Below, one piece after another: positions 20,241-29,464 of a stretch of DNA of 64,000 bases. A program made the position numbers and the translations under genes. This DNA comes from Symsagittifera roscoffensis (lineage: Eukaryota; Xenacoelomorpha; Acoela; Convolutidae): positions 13,314,517-13,378,516 of the forward strand of contig NC_087066.1 of assembly GCF_963678635.1 (NCBI RefSeq), written 5' to 3'. Position 1 is the first letter of the stretch. Each line of letters starts with the position of its first letter. Under the pieces are notes generated by a model. The model had not been told where the DNA came from. It did not search any database and saw only the letters and a program-made list of their open reading frames with translations.

Positions 20241-21138
20241 AGATAGTCCAGATGATGACGATATCTTCCCCTTCCTCGTAGATGCAACTAATGATAGAGG
20301 ACAGCATATACTTTGCAAGAATTTACTACTAAAATTATTTGAACCCGGAATCAGCCCATGTAAAACAAAATTCCCAGATGTAAAAATAAAAAGACAAATT
20401 ATTGATCACTATCTGAAAGATATATGTAATTTAACACAACACTACGGAATCTACACCATAGAATTCAGCTCACCAAACCCGAATCACCGCAAATACGTAA
20501 TTCAAACAGACGACCTTGATTTAGAATTTTCAAAAGTATTCTCAGAATACATAAAAAGCATACAATATCATAATTCACAAAGAGCAAACTCCATATTCAC
20601 TAATGAAGTTTTTGCCATAATATATAGTTATATCTCAATATTAGAGAACGAAATTCCAATCCCAAATGTCTCACCGACAGAGACATCTAAACATATAAAG
20701 GTACGACATGAAATCACACTATTTTCAACTTTTCTACATATAATTAAAGAAAATTTCACCAAAGATGATGTTTCACAACATACAAAACATGATTTACAAA
20801 AAATTTTGGCATGGTTTATAATAGATTATTTCACACATAATATAGATTTAATTTCACAAGCAAGAAAAAATTTCAGACCTCAAAATTCAAACGATGATAC
20901 CGCCATCACAGAACAGTCAGATTACGTTTGGGACCCCGAATGGTCTCATTATGCATTTATAAATATTCCACAATCAATTGCAAGTCAAGCAATAAGTACA
21001 ATATCTTATACCAGAGATTATGTAAGAGTAGTACCATTAACCATTGATGCAACACCATTAAACTACAATACATTTCTACCGGATACGCGAAATAACAGCT
21101 TAAACTCGACCGTCATACACAATGAAAACCTTAATTGA
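20215..21138 (+). CDS. ORF2, 307-aa N-terminal Gag-like or accessory ORF, ends at TGA in the gag-pol frame
   Basis: It starts at ATG 20215, inside the end of ORF1 in another frame, and ends at TGA 21136-21138. It opens with an acidic Ser/Asp stretch (SEDSPDDDD) and is then mostly globular, with hydrophobic helical segments (residues about 120-145 and 160-220) and no known motif. It lies in exactly the same frame as the following gag-pol ORF, and the 67 codons between the TGA and the next ATG are open. ORF2 could therefore be the N-terminal part of a longer Gag reached by readthrough of the TGA, or a separate matrix-like or accessory protein. No similarity was recognised, so the function is unknown. 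Confidence 0.7.
   Translation: MSQTHTPSEDSPDDDDIFPFLVDATNDRGQHILCKNLLLKLFEPGISPCKTKFPDVKIKRQIIDHYLKDICNLTQHYGIYTIEFSSPNPNHRKYVIQTDDLDLEFSKVFSEYIKSIQYHNSQRANSIFTNEVFAIIYSYISILENEIPIPNVSPTETSKHIKVRHEITLFSTFLHIIKENFTKDDVSQHTKHDLQKILAWFIIDYFTHNIDLISQARKNFRPQNSNDDTAITEQSDYVWDPEWSHYAFINIPQSIASQAISTISYTRDYVRVVPLTIDATPLNYNTFLPDTRNNSLNSTVIHNENLN
21136..21138 (+). other. In-frame TGA between ORF2 and gag-pol
   Basis: Context AAT TGA ACT AGA. The frame is open for 307 codons before it and for 67 codons plus the whole gag-pol ORF after it. It is either a programmed readthrough site or a recent nonsense mutation. Confidence 0.8.
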
Positions 21139-21339
21139 ACTAGAAATCTCACTCAGCAAGATATTCAGACACCATCACACTTCATAAATGAAGAAATTGT
21201 CCAAACAACAACAACTACACAACAAAGTATTTCACCAATACGTCCAAATTTAACTACACCAAGAAATACAAACACTTCGCTAGCACAGGTAACCTTACAA
21301 TCAACCGTTAAACCTTCGCTTGCTCCAAAATATTCACAA

Positions 21340-24300
21340 ATGGATTACCAAACATATAGACCCATGACAATACAGTCAAAAACACGCAGAGCATTCACAA
21401 GAAACAACTTTGCGGAACATAATTATAATTATACACATTCATCAAAAACAAACTATCCTCCACGAAATAATAATAATAATCAAATCAGATCTCAATATTG
21501 GAATAATCCAATGGCAACAACCAATTCAGTAAATTTTCAAGCTAATCCACATCCTCCACAGGATCATAGTGAAAATTACCCATTCTTTCAACGGAATAAA
21601 AATGAAAAACAAGCACCTCATCAAACGGATTACCTATCCTCTGATGATGATCATTTACAACCAGATATATTTGCACCATATACCCAAGAATATCGCGGAC
21701 AAGGAATGCAGAAACCATATACACATCATAGAAATTTTTCTCCACACCAGATAGATACACAAAATCAACAACCAATACAAATGCAAAACCCAATTAATAC
21801 ACAATCTTTTCAACCAATTCAGCCACAAAACCCAATGATTACACACTCATATCAACCAACACAAATGCAAATTGAAATACCACTTCCATATTATCTTCAA
21901 CAACACGAAATAACAAAAAATCAACTTTCTAATTTTTCACAAATGCCAAATGCAGCAGAATCATTACAAATGACAATGAATCCATACCTTATGGGTGGAT
22001 CATCAATAACATCAAACAAACCATTAATGGTGTTCACAGGAACAGACCCTGAATATTCTGTAGAAGATTATTTAAATGCAGTAACAACAAATTTAATTTT
22101 AAATATAGGACCTGAACCAATTAATACGCCACTACATCAAAACTGGATACATCGACACACAGCGTTGATACAGACAACCCTAGACGGCGCAGCCCAAAAA
22201 TGGTTTTCAGTATTGCCTATAGAAATAAAATCAAATTGGAAAAGATTTACACAAGAATTTTCAAAAATGTTTGACTCCGAAAGAAACAAACAACAACAAA
22301 GAGTTTTATGTAATGAAATTCGCAGATTACCAAATGAAACCATCAAACAATTAGCAGTACGTGTCGAAACACTAGTTCGAAAAGCATACTCACTAAATAC
22401 ACATGACTACAAAAACACAAAAATGACAGAAATCTTAATGATGACCTTAACACCTCAATTAAGGAAAATAGCAATAAAAAAGAGAGCATCCCATCCCTCC
22501 TCAATTCGAGAGCCCGATTTAGATTTTCGAAAACTAGTAGATAAACTAGAGCAAGCGGAAATCACAATGAAACTTGAAGAAACAGAAAATCTGAAATTAC
22601 AATATGTTAATGGAATTGAAACAAATACCACAAATATCAATAATATACAAGAATCAGATACAGACCTCGTTGAAAAAATCACTGAAATACTCAATATTTA
22701 TGAAAAACACCCAAACTTTAAAGGCAAACCATCTTTCAAAAAATGGTGTAATTATTGCCGACGATACGGACATAGTATTTCTGAATGTAGACAAAAACAA
22801 CAGGACAATCAAAACAAACCTCAAAAATATAAAGAACCGAATAAATCATTCTACCAATACATGAAGAAAGATCAAAATCTACCGAACAAAAATGTATACA
22901 GCAACAACAGTTCAGGAAAACCACTTCCGAACAATACCAACTACACGAGAAATCAATCACCATATAACTCAAGTTATAGAGGAAGATCACCAGAACGAAG
23001 AAATACACAAAATTCATCACAAAACCATTACAATAGACCAAATAGTCGAAATAACTACTCCAGATCAAATTCAAATACAACACAATTTGTTTCTAGATCT
23101 AATTCCCAATCAAGGAATAATTACTATTCAAACAATCAATCACGAAACTCATCATACAATAGAAATAGAAACTACTCCAATAATCGAAATAGAAGTTATT
23201 CAAACAACCGAAACCAGAATTACCCGAACAATCGATCAAGGAATAACTCATATAATAGATCAAACTATAACAGACCAAACAATAATTATCAAAACAGATC
23301 ACGAAATAATTCACAAAATCGACATTCAAGTTATAATAACCGTTATAGAAATTATTCCCAATCACCACACAGGAATAATAACCATTATAATAATTCTAAC
23401 AATCGCCACAGAAGTAGTACACCTAAACATCAAAGAAATATTAATCAAGTACAATCAAACCCAGAAACAACATCAGACCCCCCAGGTATTGATGACACAG
23501 GAAATAACGAACTACAACTAAATCAAATAAACTGTGAATCATCAGATTCAGAAAGTGATACAGAAAACACTATCTCCATCAATATGATAGCAGTCGAAAA
23601 TGATTACGAACCTATTATATACGAACAACCTTTTTCATCACATATATATGAAAATCAATTAGAACTCCTTCACAATTATTATATTGAACCCATCCATTCT
23701 ACACAAACGGCACAGGAAACTAACGAAATTAACACTACAAATCAATCCAATAAAAATAACAAAACAAAATGCTTGAATACAAATCACATCTATCAAAATA
23801 TACAAAAAGAACAACCCAAAGAAAAAATTTGGACAATACCATTTCTTTTAGAAAGTCCAAGAAGCAAAGAATTTCAACCACCAGATCTTGAAATTGATTT
23901 TTTAATTGATTCAGGAGCAGAATCAAACATAATAAACATTCCCACATGGAATGAGATAAAATCACTACACCCAAAACTAACGCCCCTTGAAACATCCAGT
24001 AAACTAGCAACAGCACAAGGATCAACATTGGTAAAATATGGAAAAATTCAATTATTTCTTCTCCCCACAAGAACAATAGAGCAAAATAAAATTTTAAATA
24101 AACCATTTAAACAAATATTCCATATCACTGATATTAAACACAATATCATTGGAATACCATTTATCTCTAAATATATACCAACAATCAACATTTTGAATAG
24201 TAAAATACAAATCAAAGATAAATACACAAAAACAAAAGACACATCCCTAACATTTTTTCAAAGATTAAATAAACAACCACCATTCTTTTCAAAATTTTAT

Positions 24301-26967
24301 CCGATATATAATCAACAAAGAAAACACCTGAAACCACTATCAGGAAACATATATAATTTTTCAATAAAACAAATTCACCAATATGATAAAAAGCAAAATA
24401 GACAACAACTCTATATGTCAGATTTTGAATTGAAACCTATCCATAAGTTTTTCAAAATCACAATCTCATCCATAAAATATTTGAAAAACTCGAATTCAGA
24501 TATTATTTCTCTACATGTATACAACAATACACCCTATCAAGTAACATTACCTTTAGGACTTTTAGGCTATTGCGAAACCAACGCTACGATATCACCAGTA
24601 CACGAAAAAGCATACCGCGTAAATAATATACTCCAATTATTAGATATTTGTCAATCCACAATTCTTAATGAAGAATTATCCATAAATAATATAATAAGTA
24701 ATGAAAAAAGAATTACAGATTATTTCACAAAAACTCCATATTTCAAACCTACATTCAACATAAGTAACTACACAGAGACTCAACAGAAGTTTTTAACAAT
24801 GTTTAACTTTCAACATTCACTAATAACACAAGACGAATTTGAAAAATTAGCCAAACAGCTAATAAAATATTCATCAGTCTATGCAACATCTAAATTTGAT
24901 GTTGGCAAAATCAGTTCATCACTACATCTCCCATTAAAACCTGACGCAGTTTTCAAAAAACAAAGAGCAAGTAAAGTACCAATTCATTTACACGATAAAG
25001 TGAACAGATTACTCGATATTTTAGAACAATACAATATAATCTCACCGGTAAACAAAGAAGAACAACCAAAAGGTAACACATTTATCAACCCTGTTATCAT
25101 CCTAGCAAAAGGAGAATCATTAAAAATAGTTCTAGACGCTAGATATCTTAATTCACTAATAGACGAATCAAAATGCAACTGGCCTATTGAACCAATACAA
25201 GTTATTTTAACAAAAATAAACGGAAAATACTTTACAACCGCAGATATGAATAGTGCCTATAATCAAATGCCACTAGATGAACAATCGCGACGCTTAACAC
25301 AATTTGTTATTGGAAATCAGCAATATGAATTCAACCGCCTATTCTATGGAATATCCATAGGACCAGCAGCATTTTCAGCTTTTATGAGCAAAATTTTTAG
25401 ACCACTAATACTAAAGAAAAACGCAATCACTTATTTAGACGATGTTTTTATGCAATCACAAACAAAACAAGAAATGTTCAATGTCTTAGAAAACTACCAC
25501 AAAATACTTCAGAACGAAAATCTGAAGGCCGCCCCCGATAAATCACACTTCTTTTTAACACGAGTTAAATTCTTAGGACATAATATAGAAAGAAAAACAA
25601 TCACTCCATTAAAATCACGCATTGATGCTACTCAAAAACTCCAACCACCAACAAACAAAAAGAAAATCCAAGAATTCCTTGGAATGTTGAATTTTTTAAG
25701 CAAATATGTTTATAAAATGCAATTATACCTAAGACCATTCTATAATATACTTAGACAACAAAATAATTTTGAATGGAACACAGAACATCAAACACGATTT
25801 GAAGAAATTAAAAAACTCCTAACTGAACAAATTTCAAATACAATTCCAGATCCAAATCAACCATTCTATGCAATGTGCGATGCTTCAAATTTTGGCATCG
25901 GCGCAGCATTATTACAATCACACAATGGCACAAACAAAATGAATCTTATATCAGCAAATTCTCGATTATTCACTCAAGCAGAGCTACGACTCTCAACTCA
26001 GATGAGAGAATGTACAGCTATAATATATACACTAACAGAATATGAATTTCTGATACTTGGATCAAAACATCCAACAGTTCTATTCACAGATCACAAACCA
26101 ATCATTTTTCTCTTTACACAAAAATCTAATCCAAATCACCGAGTTTATAGATTTCAATTAATTCTAATGAAATTCCCAAACTTACATATAGTTTGGACAG
26201 CAGGAAAAAATCTTGCATTACCAGACACTTTAAGTCGAAATACACCACCTGAATTACTTACACGTAAAGCTACAGTTGAAATACCCAAAAATATAAAATT
26301 TTACCTTGCAGAAAACGAAACATCACCCCGACTAGAATGCAAATATGCAGTAAAAACTGACGTTGAACAATCACAGATAAACAATCTACAACACTTCCCA
26401 CTTTATTTAGATTGCCAAAATAACCACTACGAAGTTGATCTACTTGGAACATCAACTTTCAAACCAATTCCATACTCACAATGGATAAAAAATAACACCC
26501 AACAAAAAAGAGTAAAACGACACTCGCATAAAAAAGACCTTTTTCCATTAATTGAAAAAGAAAATCTAACTGATAAAATAAATTTATCAGGACCACAAAC
26601 AAACGATTCAAAATACACAATAAATCAAGTTTTTGACCTCCATGACCCACTTGACACAATTCCTTTATCTAAATTAGAAATTGAAAACATTTTTCTCCCC
26701 CCAACAGATAAAATTACAATTAATATCTTGAAACAATATCAAAATCTTGACCCAGTAATTAGACAACTAAAATCATGGCACAAATATAAAACTAAACCCG
26801 TCAAGGCAGATACAACTATTTTAGGAAATAAAACACTCCTCAGATATTTTCGAAAATTTAATAATACAACGATTAACGAAAACACAGACCTTCTAGAATA
26901 CCAATTAAACGAATCTATAGTTCCCTGTCTCCCTCTAAGTATGATTCTTATAGCTTTTAATATTTGA
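21340..26967 (+). CDS. Gag-protease-RT-RNase H polyprotein
   Basis: 1,875 codons, ATG 21340 to TGA 26965-26967. Residues 1-225 are Gln/Asn/Pro-rich. About 225-430 match a Ty3-type Gag capsid (VEDYLNAV, AQKWFSVLP, LAVRVETLVRKAY). A CCHC zinc knuckle, C-x2-C-x4-H-x4-C, lies at about 470-483. About 500-725 is an Asn/Arg/Ser/Tyr-rich low-complexity tract. An aspartic protease site Asp-Ser-Gly-Ala is at 857-860. The RT spans about 1205-1400, with FTTADMNSAYNQMP and the catalytic YLDD at 1365-1368. RNase H starts at Asp1514 (CDASNFGIGAALL). All key residues are present. Gag and Pol are fused in one frame, so the usual gag-pol frameshift is absent. The upstream frame back to ORF2 is open, so the true N-terminus may be earlier. 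Integrase follows in the same frame after one TGA. Confidence 0.92.
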   Translation: MDYQTYRPMTIQSKTRRAFTRNNFAEHNYNYTHSSKTNYPPRNNNNNQIRSQYWNNPMATTNSVNFQANPHPPQDHSENYPFFQRNKNEKQAPHQTDYLSSDDDHLQPDIFAPYTQEYRGQGMQKPYTHHRNFSPHQIDTQNQQPIQMQNPINTQSFQPIQPQNPMITHSYQPTQMQIEIPLPYYLQQHEITKNQLSNFSQMPNAAESLQMTMNPYLMGGSSITSNKPLMVFTGTDPEYSVEDYLNAVTTNLILNIGPEPINTPLHQNWIHRHTALIQTTLDGAAQKWFSVLPIEIKSNWKRFTQEFSKMFDSERNKQQQRVLCNEIRRLPNETIKQLAVRVETLVRKAYSLNTHDYKNTKMTEILMMTLTPQLRKIAIKKRASHPSSIREPDLDFRKLVDKLEQAEITMKLEETENLKLQYVNGIETNTTNINNIQESDTDLVEKITEILNIYEKHPNFKGKPSFKKWCNYCRRYGHSISECRQKQQDNQNKPQKYKEPNKSFYQYMKKDQNLPNKNVYSNNSSGKPLPNNTNYTRNQSPYNSSYRGRSPERRNTQNSSQNHYNRPNSRNNYSRSNSNTTQFVSRSNSQSRNNYYSNNQSRNSSYNRNRNYSNNRNRSYSNNRNQNYPNNRSRNNSYNRSNYNRPNNNYQNRSRNNSQNRHSSYNNRYRNYSQSPHRNNNHYNNSNNRHRSSTPKHQRNINQVQSNPETTSDPPGIDDTGNNELQLNQINCESSDSESDTENTISINMIAVENDYEPIIYEQPFSSHIYENQLELLHNYYIEPIHSTQTAQETNEINTTNQSNKNNKTKCLNTNHIYQNIQKEQPKEKIWTIPFLLESPRSKEFQPPDLEIDFLIDSGAESNIINIPTWNEIKSLHPKLTPLETSSKLATAQGSTLVKYGKIQLFLLPTRTIEQNKILNKPFKQIFHITDIKHNIIGIPFISKYIPTINILNSKIQIKDKYTKTKDTSLTFFQRLNKQPPFFSKFYPIYNQQRKHLKPLSGNIYNFSIKQIHQYDKKQNRQQLYMSDFELKPIHKFFKITISSIKYLKNSNSDIISLHVYNNTPYQVTLPLGLLGYCETNATISPVHEKAYRVNNILQLLDICQSTILNEELSINNIISNEKRITDYFTKTPYFKPTFNISNYTETQQKFLTMFNFQHSLITQDEFEKLAKQLIKYSSVYATSKFDVGKISSSLHLPLKPDAVFKKQRASKVPIHLHDKVNRLLDILEQYNIISPVNKEEQPKGNTFINPVIILAKGESLKIVLDARYLNSLIDESKCNWPIEPIQVILTKINGKYFTTADMNSAYNQMPLDEQSRRLTQFVIGNQQYEFNRLFYGISIGPAAFSAFMSKIFRPLILKKNAITYLDDVFMQSQTKQEMFNVLENYHKILQNENLKAAPDKSHFFLTRVKFLGHNIERKTITPLKSRIDATQKLQPPTNKKKIQEFLGMLNFLSKYVYKMQLYLRPFYNILRQQNNFEWNTEHQTRFEEIKKLLTEQISNTIPDPNQPFYAMCDASNFGIGAALLQSHNGTNKMNLISANSRLFTQAELRLSTQMRECTAIIYTLTEYEFLILGSKHPTVLFTDHKPIIFLFTQKSNPNHRVYRFQLILMKFPNLHIVWTAGKNLALPDTLSRNTPPELLTRKATVEIPKNIKFYLAENETSPRLECKYAVKTDVEQSQINNLQHFPLYLDCQNNHYEVDLLGTSTFKPIPYSQWIKNNTQQKRVKRHSHKKDLFPLIEKENLTDKINLSGPQTNDSKYTINQVFDLHDPLDTIPLSKLEIENIFLPPTDKITINILKQYQNLDPVIRQLKSWHKYKTKPVKADTTILGNKTLLRYFRKFNNTTINENTDLLEYQLNESIVPCLPLSMILIAFNI
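26965..26967 (+). other. In-frame TGA between RNase H and integrase
   Basis: Context AAT ATT TGA CAT ACA. It falls immediately before the first His of the integrase HHCC zinc-binding motif, and the frame is fully open on both sides. It separates integrase from the rest of Pol. Confidence 0.85.
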
Positions 26968-28464
26968 CATACACAAAACATTAAAGGACACTCTGGATCA
27001 GAGAAAACATATTCAAATTTCATACAAAACTTTTACTTTCCAAATGCACCAATTTGGATAAAAGTACTATGCAATGATTGTATAGTATGTCAGCTAAATA
27101 AACCTTATCCAAATCAAAAACAAATAGCACAAAAACAAGATTTTAAAGGACAAAGTTTGTACTTTAACCACCGTATTTCATTTGATACAAAAGGACCAAT
27201 TTCACCCTCATCCGAAGGAAACTCCTACATTATGGTAATTGTTGACGCATTTACACATTATGTAGCACTTAACCCAGTACCACATTGTAACGCTTATTAC
27301 GCTTACACAACACTTTATGAACACTGGATAGCCAAATTCGGACTACCAGAAATTTTAGTTACAGACAACGGTACAGAATTCATAAATAACGAAATCATCA
27401 CACTATGTCATTTATATAACATCAAACACAAACCACGTACATCTCATGCACCTTGGACAAACGGCTTAGTCGAAGGTATGAACCGTTCACTACAAGAATA
27501 TCTTAGATGTATCATCAATGGAAATGATACAAAATACACCGAATGGTCAGCAGATGTAAAACTATTTCCCTTAGCATATAATTCACAAATCACGACAACT
27601 CTAGGAATGTCACCATATGAAATGGTTTTTAATCAAAAGCCACGCAAACCAATTATGTTTACAGCAAACTCTCATAAAAATGCACAAAGTTATTGTCAAC
27701 CGAATAAAGAATCAATTTGTTACAACTTACCTTTACATACACACGATGAAGATCATTTTCATCGCCCACAAATTCTCAAATTAGCCTCCGGTACACACAC
27801 CGAATGGATTTTAAACAGAGATAAAAAACACAATGAAATTTACCAAAAAGTAACAAAAAAGTTGTTACAAAGACAAACCATTAATGAACAAATAAATTCA
27901 CGCTTTACACCAGCCTCCGATTTAAAAATTGGAACATTTGTTTTAATACCCAATTTTAACACTCAAAAAGGAATTTCTCAAAAATTACAACCCCTTCGTA
28001 AAGGACCATACCAAATAATTGCCAAACCCACTGATGTCACATATAAAATCACCGACTCAGACAAAAAAGAAATTGTACAACACCGAAACAATCTATTACC
28101 TTATTACCCAAAAGAATACGCACTACGCGAACTAACTCAATTGTATTCTTTCACAGGTTTAAAAGTTATTCAAAATTACCCACATACGGAAAATAAAACA
28201 AAGGAACAACATGACATTCACCTCGAAAACCAAAATAAAAAATCAACTACAACAAAAAACAATACAAAAAAGCTAGATCAAAATATACCTCAAAAAGAAA
28301 GGAAAAATAGAAAATTGACAGAAAAAATAATACCCCAAGAACAAATCGACAAATCAGAACATAGAGAGTCATCACGACTTAGAAATCAACCACGTAAAAA
28401 CTATAAAACATTCATTCCACAATCTAAAATATTAAAGAAAGTCGAATTTCAAAAACAGCTTTAA
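26968..28464 (+). CDS. Integrase
   Basis: 498 codons in the gag-pol frame directly after the TGA, ending at TAA. The N-terminus carries the HHCC zinc finger (HTQNIKGHSG ... CNDCIVC). The catalytic triad is Asp73 (FDTKGP), Asp133 (VTDNGTEF) and Glu169 (NGLVEGMNRS), with exactly 35 residues between the second Asp and the Glu, the standard D,D(35)E arrangement. A GPY/F module lies at about 345 (KGPYQII). The last about 110 residues are Lys/Gln/Asn-rich with no chromodomain. There is no ATG before the zinc finger, so the protein needs readthrough of the TGA at 26965, or else a truncated start at the non-AUG TTG 27157, which would lose the zinc finger. Confidence 0.9.
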   Translation, partial: HTQNIKGHSGSEKTYSNFIQNFYFPNAPIWIKVLCNDCIVCQLNKPYPNQKQIAQKQDFKGQSLYFNHRISFDTKGPISPSSEGNSYIMVIVDAFTHYVALNPVPHCNAYYAYTTLYEHWIAKFGLPEILVTDNGTEFINNEIITLCHLYNIKHKPRTSHAPWTNGLVEGMNRSLQEYLRCIINGNDTKYTEWSADVKLFPLAYNSQITTTLGMSPYEMVFNQKPRKPIMFTANSHKNAQSYCQPNKESICYNLPLHTHDEDHFHRPQILKLASGTHTEWILNRDKKHNEIYQKVTKKLLQRQTINEQINSRFTPASDLKIGTFVLIPNFNTQKGISQKLQPLRKGPYQIIAKPTDVTYKITDSDKKEIVQHRNNLLPYYPKEYALRELTQLYSFTGLKVIQNYPHTENKTKEQHDIHLENQNKKSTTTKNNTKKLDQNIPQKERKNRKLTEKIIPQEQIDKSEHRESSRLRNQPRKNYKTFIPQSKILKKVEFQKQL

Positions 28465-29275
28465 TTTTATATTTCATAATCTTTGCACCTCTGAAATATT
28501 TTGAACTTTCATTTTTCAAAATAACATGCTGACAAACAAGCAACGATTCTAGTTCATAATTAGCCAATAGGATTCATCCAATCCGTCACCTTCTCTAACT
28601 CTAACACAGATCAACTAGACTCCAGGCATATCTATCTATAACTATAACTTTGCGACCTCCAGGTCAAAAATAAGCAAACCATTCCAACTTGACAACTAAA
28701 ACAAATATCACCATAATATCATAACCCTCCCTTATCTAATAAACCAAAGATCAACAATATTTCCCCAACTCAGACCTCAAATACCCCCCAAACAAATATG
28801 TTAAATTAGCCTAAAGTAAAAGAACGACCATTTTAATTAGCCTAAAGTATAAAAAATCTCAAAAATACCCCAGATCATTTGACAAATGAAAATAAAGACA
28901 AAGAAGACCTCCCGATCACCATAAAATTCGCCCCCAACAATTTTTCACAAAACTCAACCCACTTGTCAAAAAACCAATAAATAATCCGACCACACTTGAA
29001 AATTGCCTCAAACAACAAAAAATATTCGATCGAGAAGCCATTTCTTAAATGCTTTTCTCTCGACCAGTTACCATAATTCTAAACATTCTCGCAAACATTT
29101 TCACAATATTTAAACCTTTCATCATATTTCTTTTTGATATCTTTGAATCTTTTGTAATAATCTTAATCATTTTTTGCAATATTTTTTAAATTTTCTATTC
29201 CATATTTGAACTATACCTCCAGCTTTCAAAAGCTATTGACTATATCCACAGGTACGATTCACAAAACTTATCTAA
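28465..29275 (+). other. Gap between integrase and the membrane ORF
   Basis: About 0.8 kb without an ORF, still A/C-rich on the plus strand. A possible 3' splice site (ttgactatatccacag) ends at 29251, 25 nt before the ATG of the 62-aa ORF, which would suit a spliced subgenomic env mRNA. Confidence 0.45.
29236..29251 (+). promoter_or_regulatory. Candidate 3' splice site for an env-type mRNA
   Basis: Pyrimidine-containing TTGACTATATCCACAG just before the first ATG of the 3' gene block. Subgenomic env mRNAs in retroviruses and errantiviruses are made by splicing to such a site. Its use here is inference. Confidence 0.35.
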
Positions 29276-29464
29276 ATGATACGAACCATTTTTAGTAGAA
29301 CAGATATTTTTTTACTATTTGTAATTTTTATAACATTTCTATCATCCCTCATCTTGACAATATGCAAATGTATAAAGAAAGCAATCATCACATTCGCCCT
29401 AGCAACAATCCTTCTAATTCTTTTTCTAGAAGAATACTACAATAAGCATAAATTTTTTCACTAA
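29276..29464 (+). CDS. 62-aa small membrane ORF
   Basis: ATG 29276 to TAA 29464. Two hydrophobic stretches, residues about 11-30 (IFLLFVIFITFLSSLILTIC) and about 36-51 (AIITFALATILLILFL), are separated by a short CKCIKK basic turn, giving a helical-hairpin membrane protein. Its size and shape recall small viral membrane proteins or a signal-anchor, but no homology is claimed. Its 3' end overlaps a +1-shifted ATG-less open frame, and the run AAATTTTTTC lies five codons before its stop. It may therefore act as the N-terminal anchor of a fusion made by frameshifting. Confidence 0.6.
   Translation: MIRTIFSRTDIFLLFVIFITFLSSLILTICKCIKKAIITFALATILLILFLEEYYNKHKFFH

Noticed and set aside
22892-23521. 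209-codon frame overlapping Gag-Pol in the +1 frame
   Set aside because: It is Ile/Thr/His-rich low complexity created by the AAT/AGA/TCA-rich tract read in another frame; no start context or domain supports it.
20215-28464. TGA read as tryptophan (altered genetic code) to explain the in-frame TGA codons
   Set aside because: Host exons use TGG for Trp with no internal TGA, and TGA ends ORF1 and env in the same element, so a global code change is not supported; readthrough or mutation is more likely.
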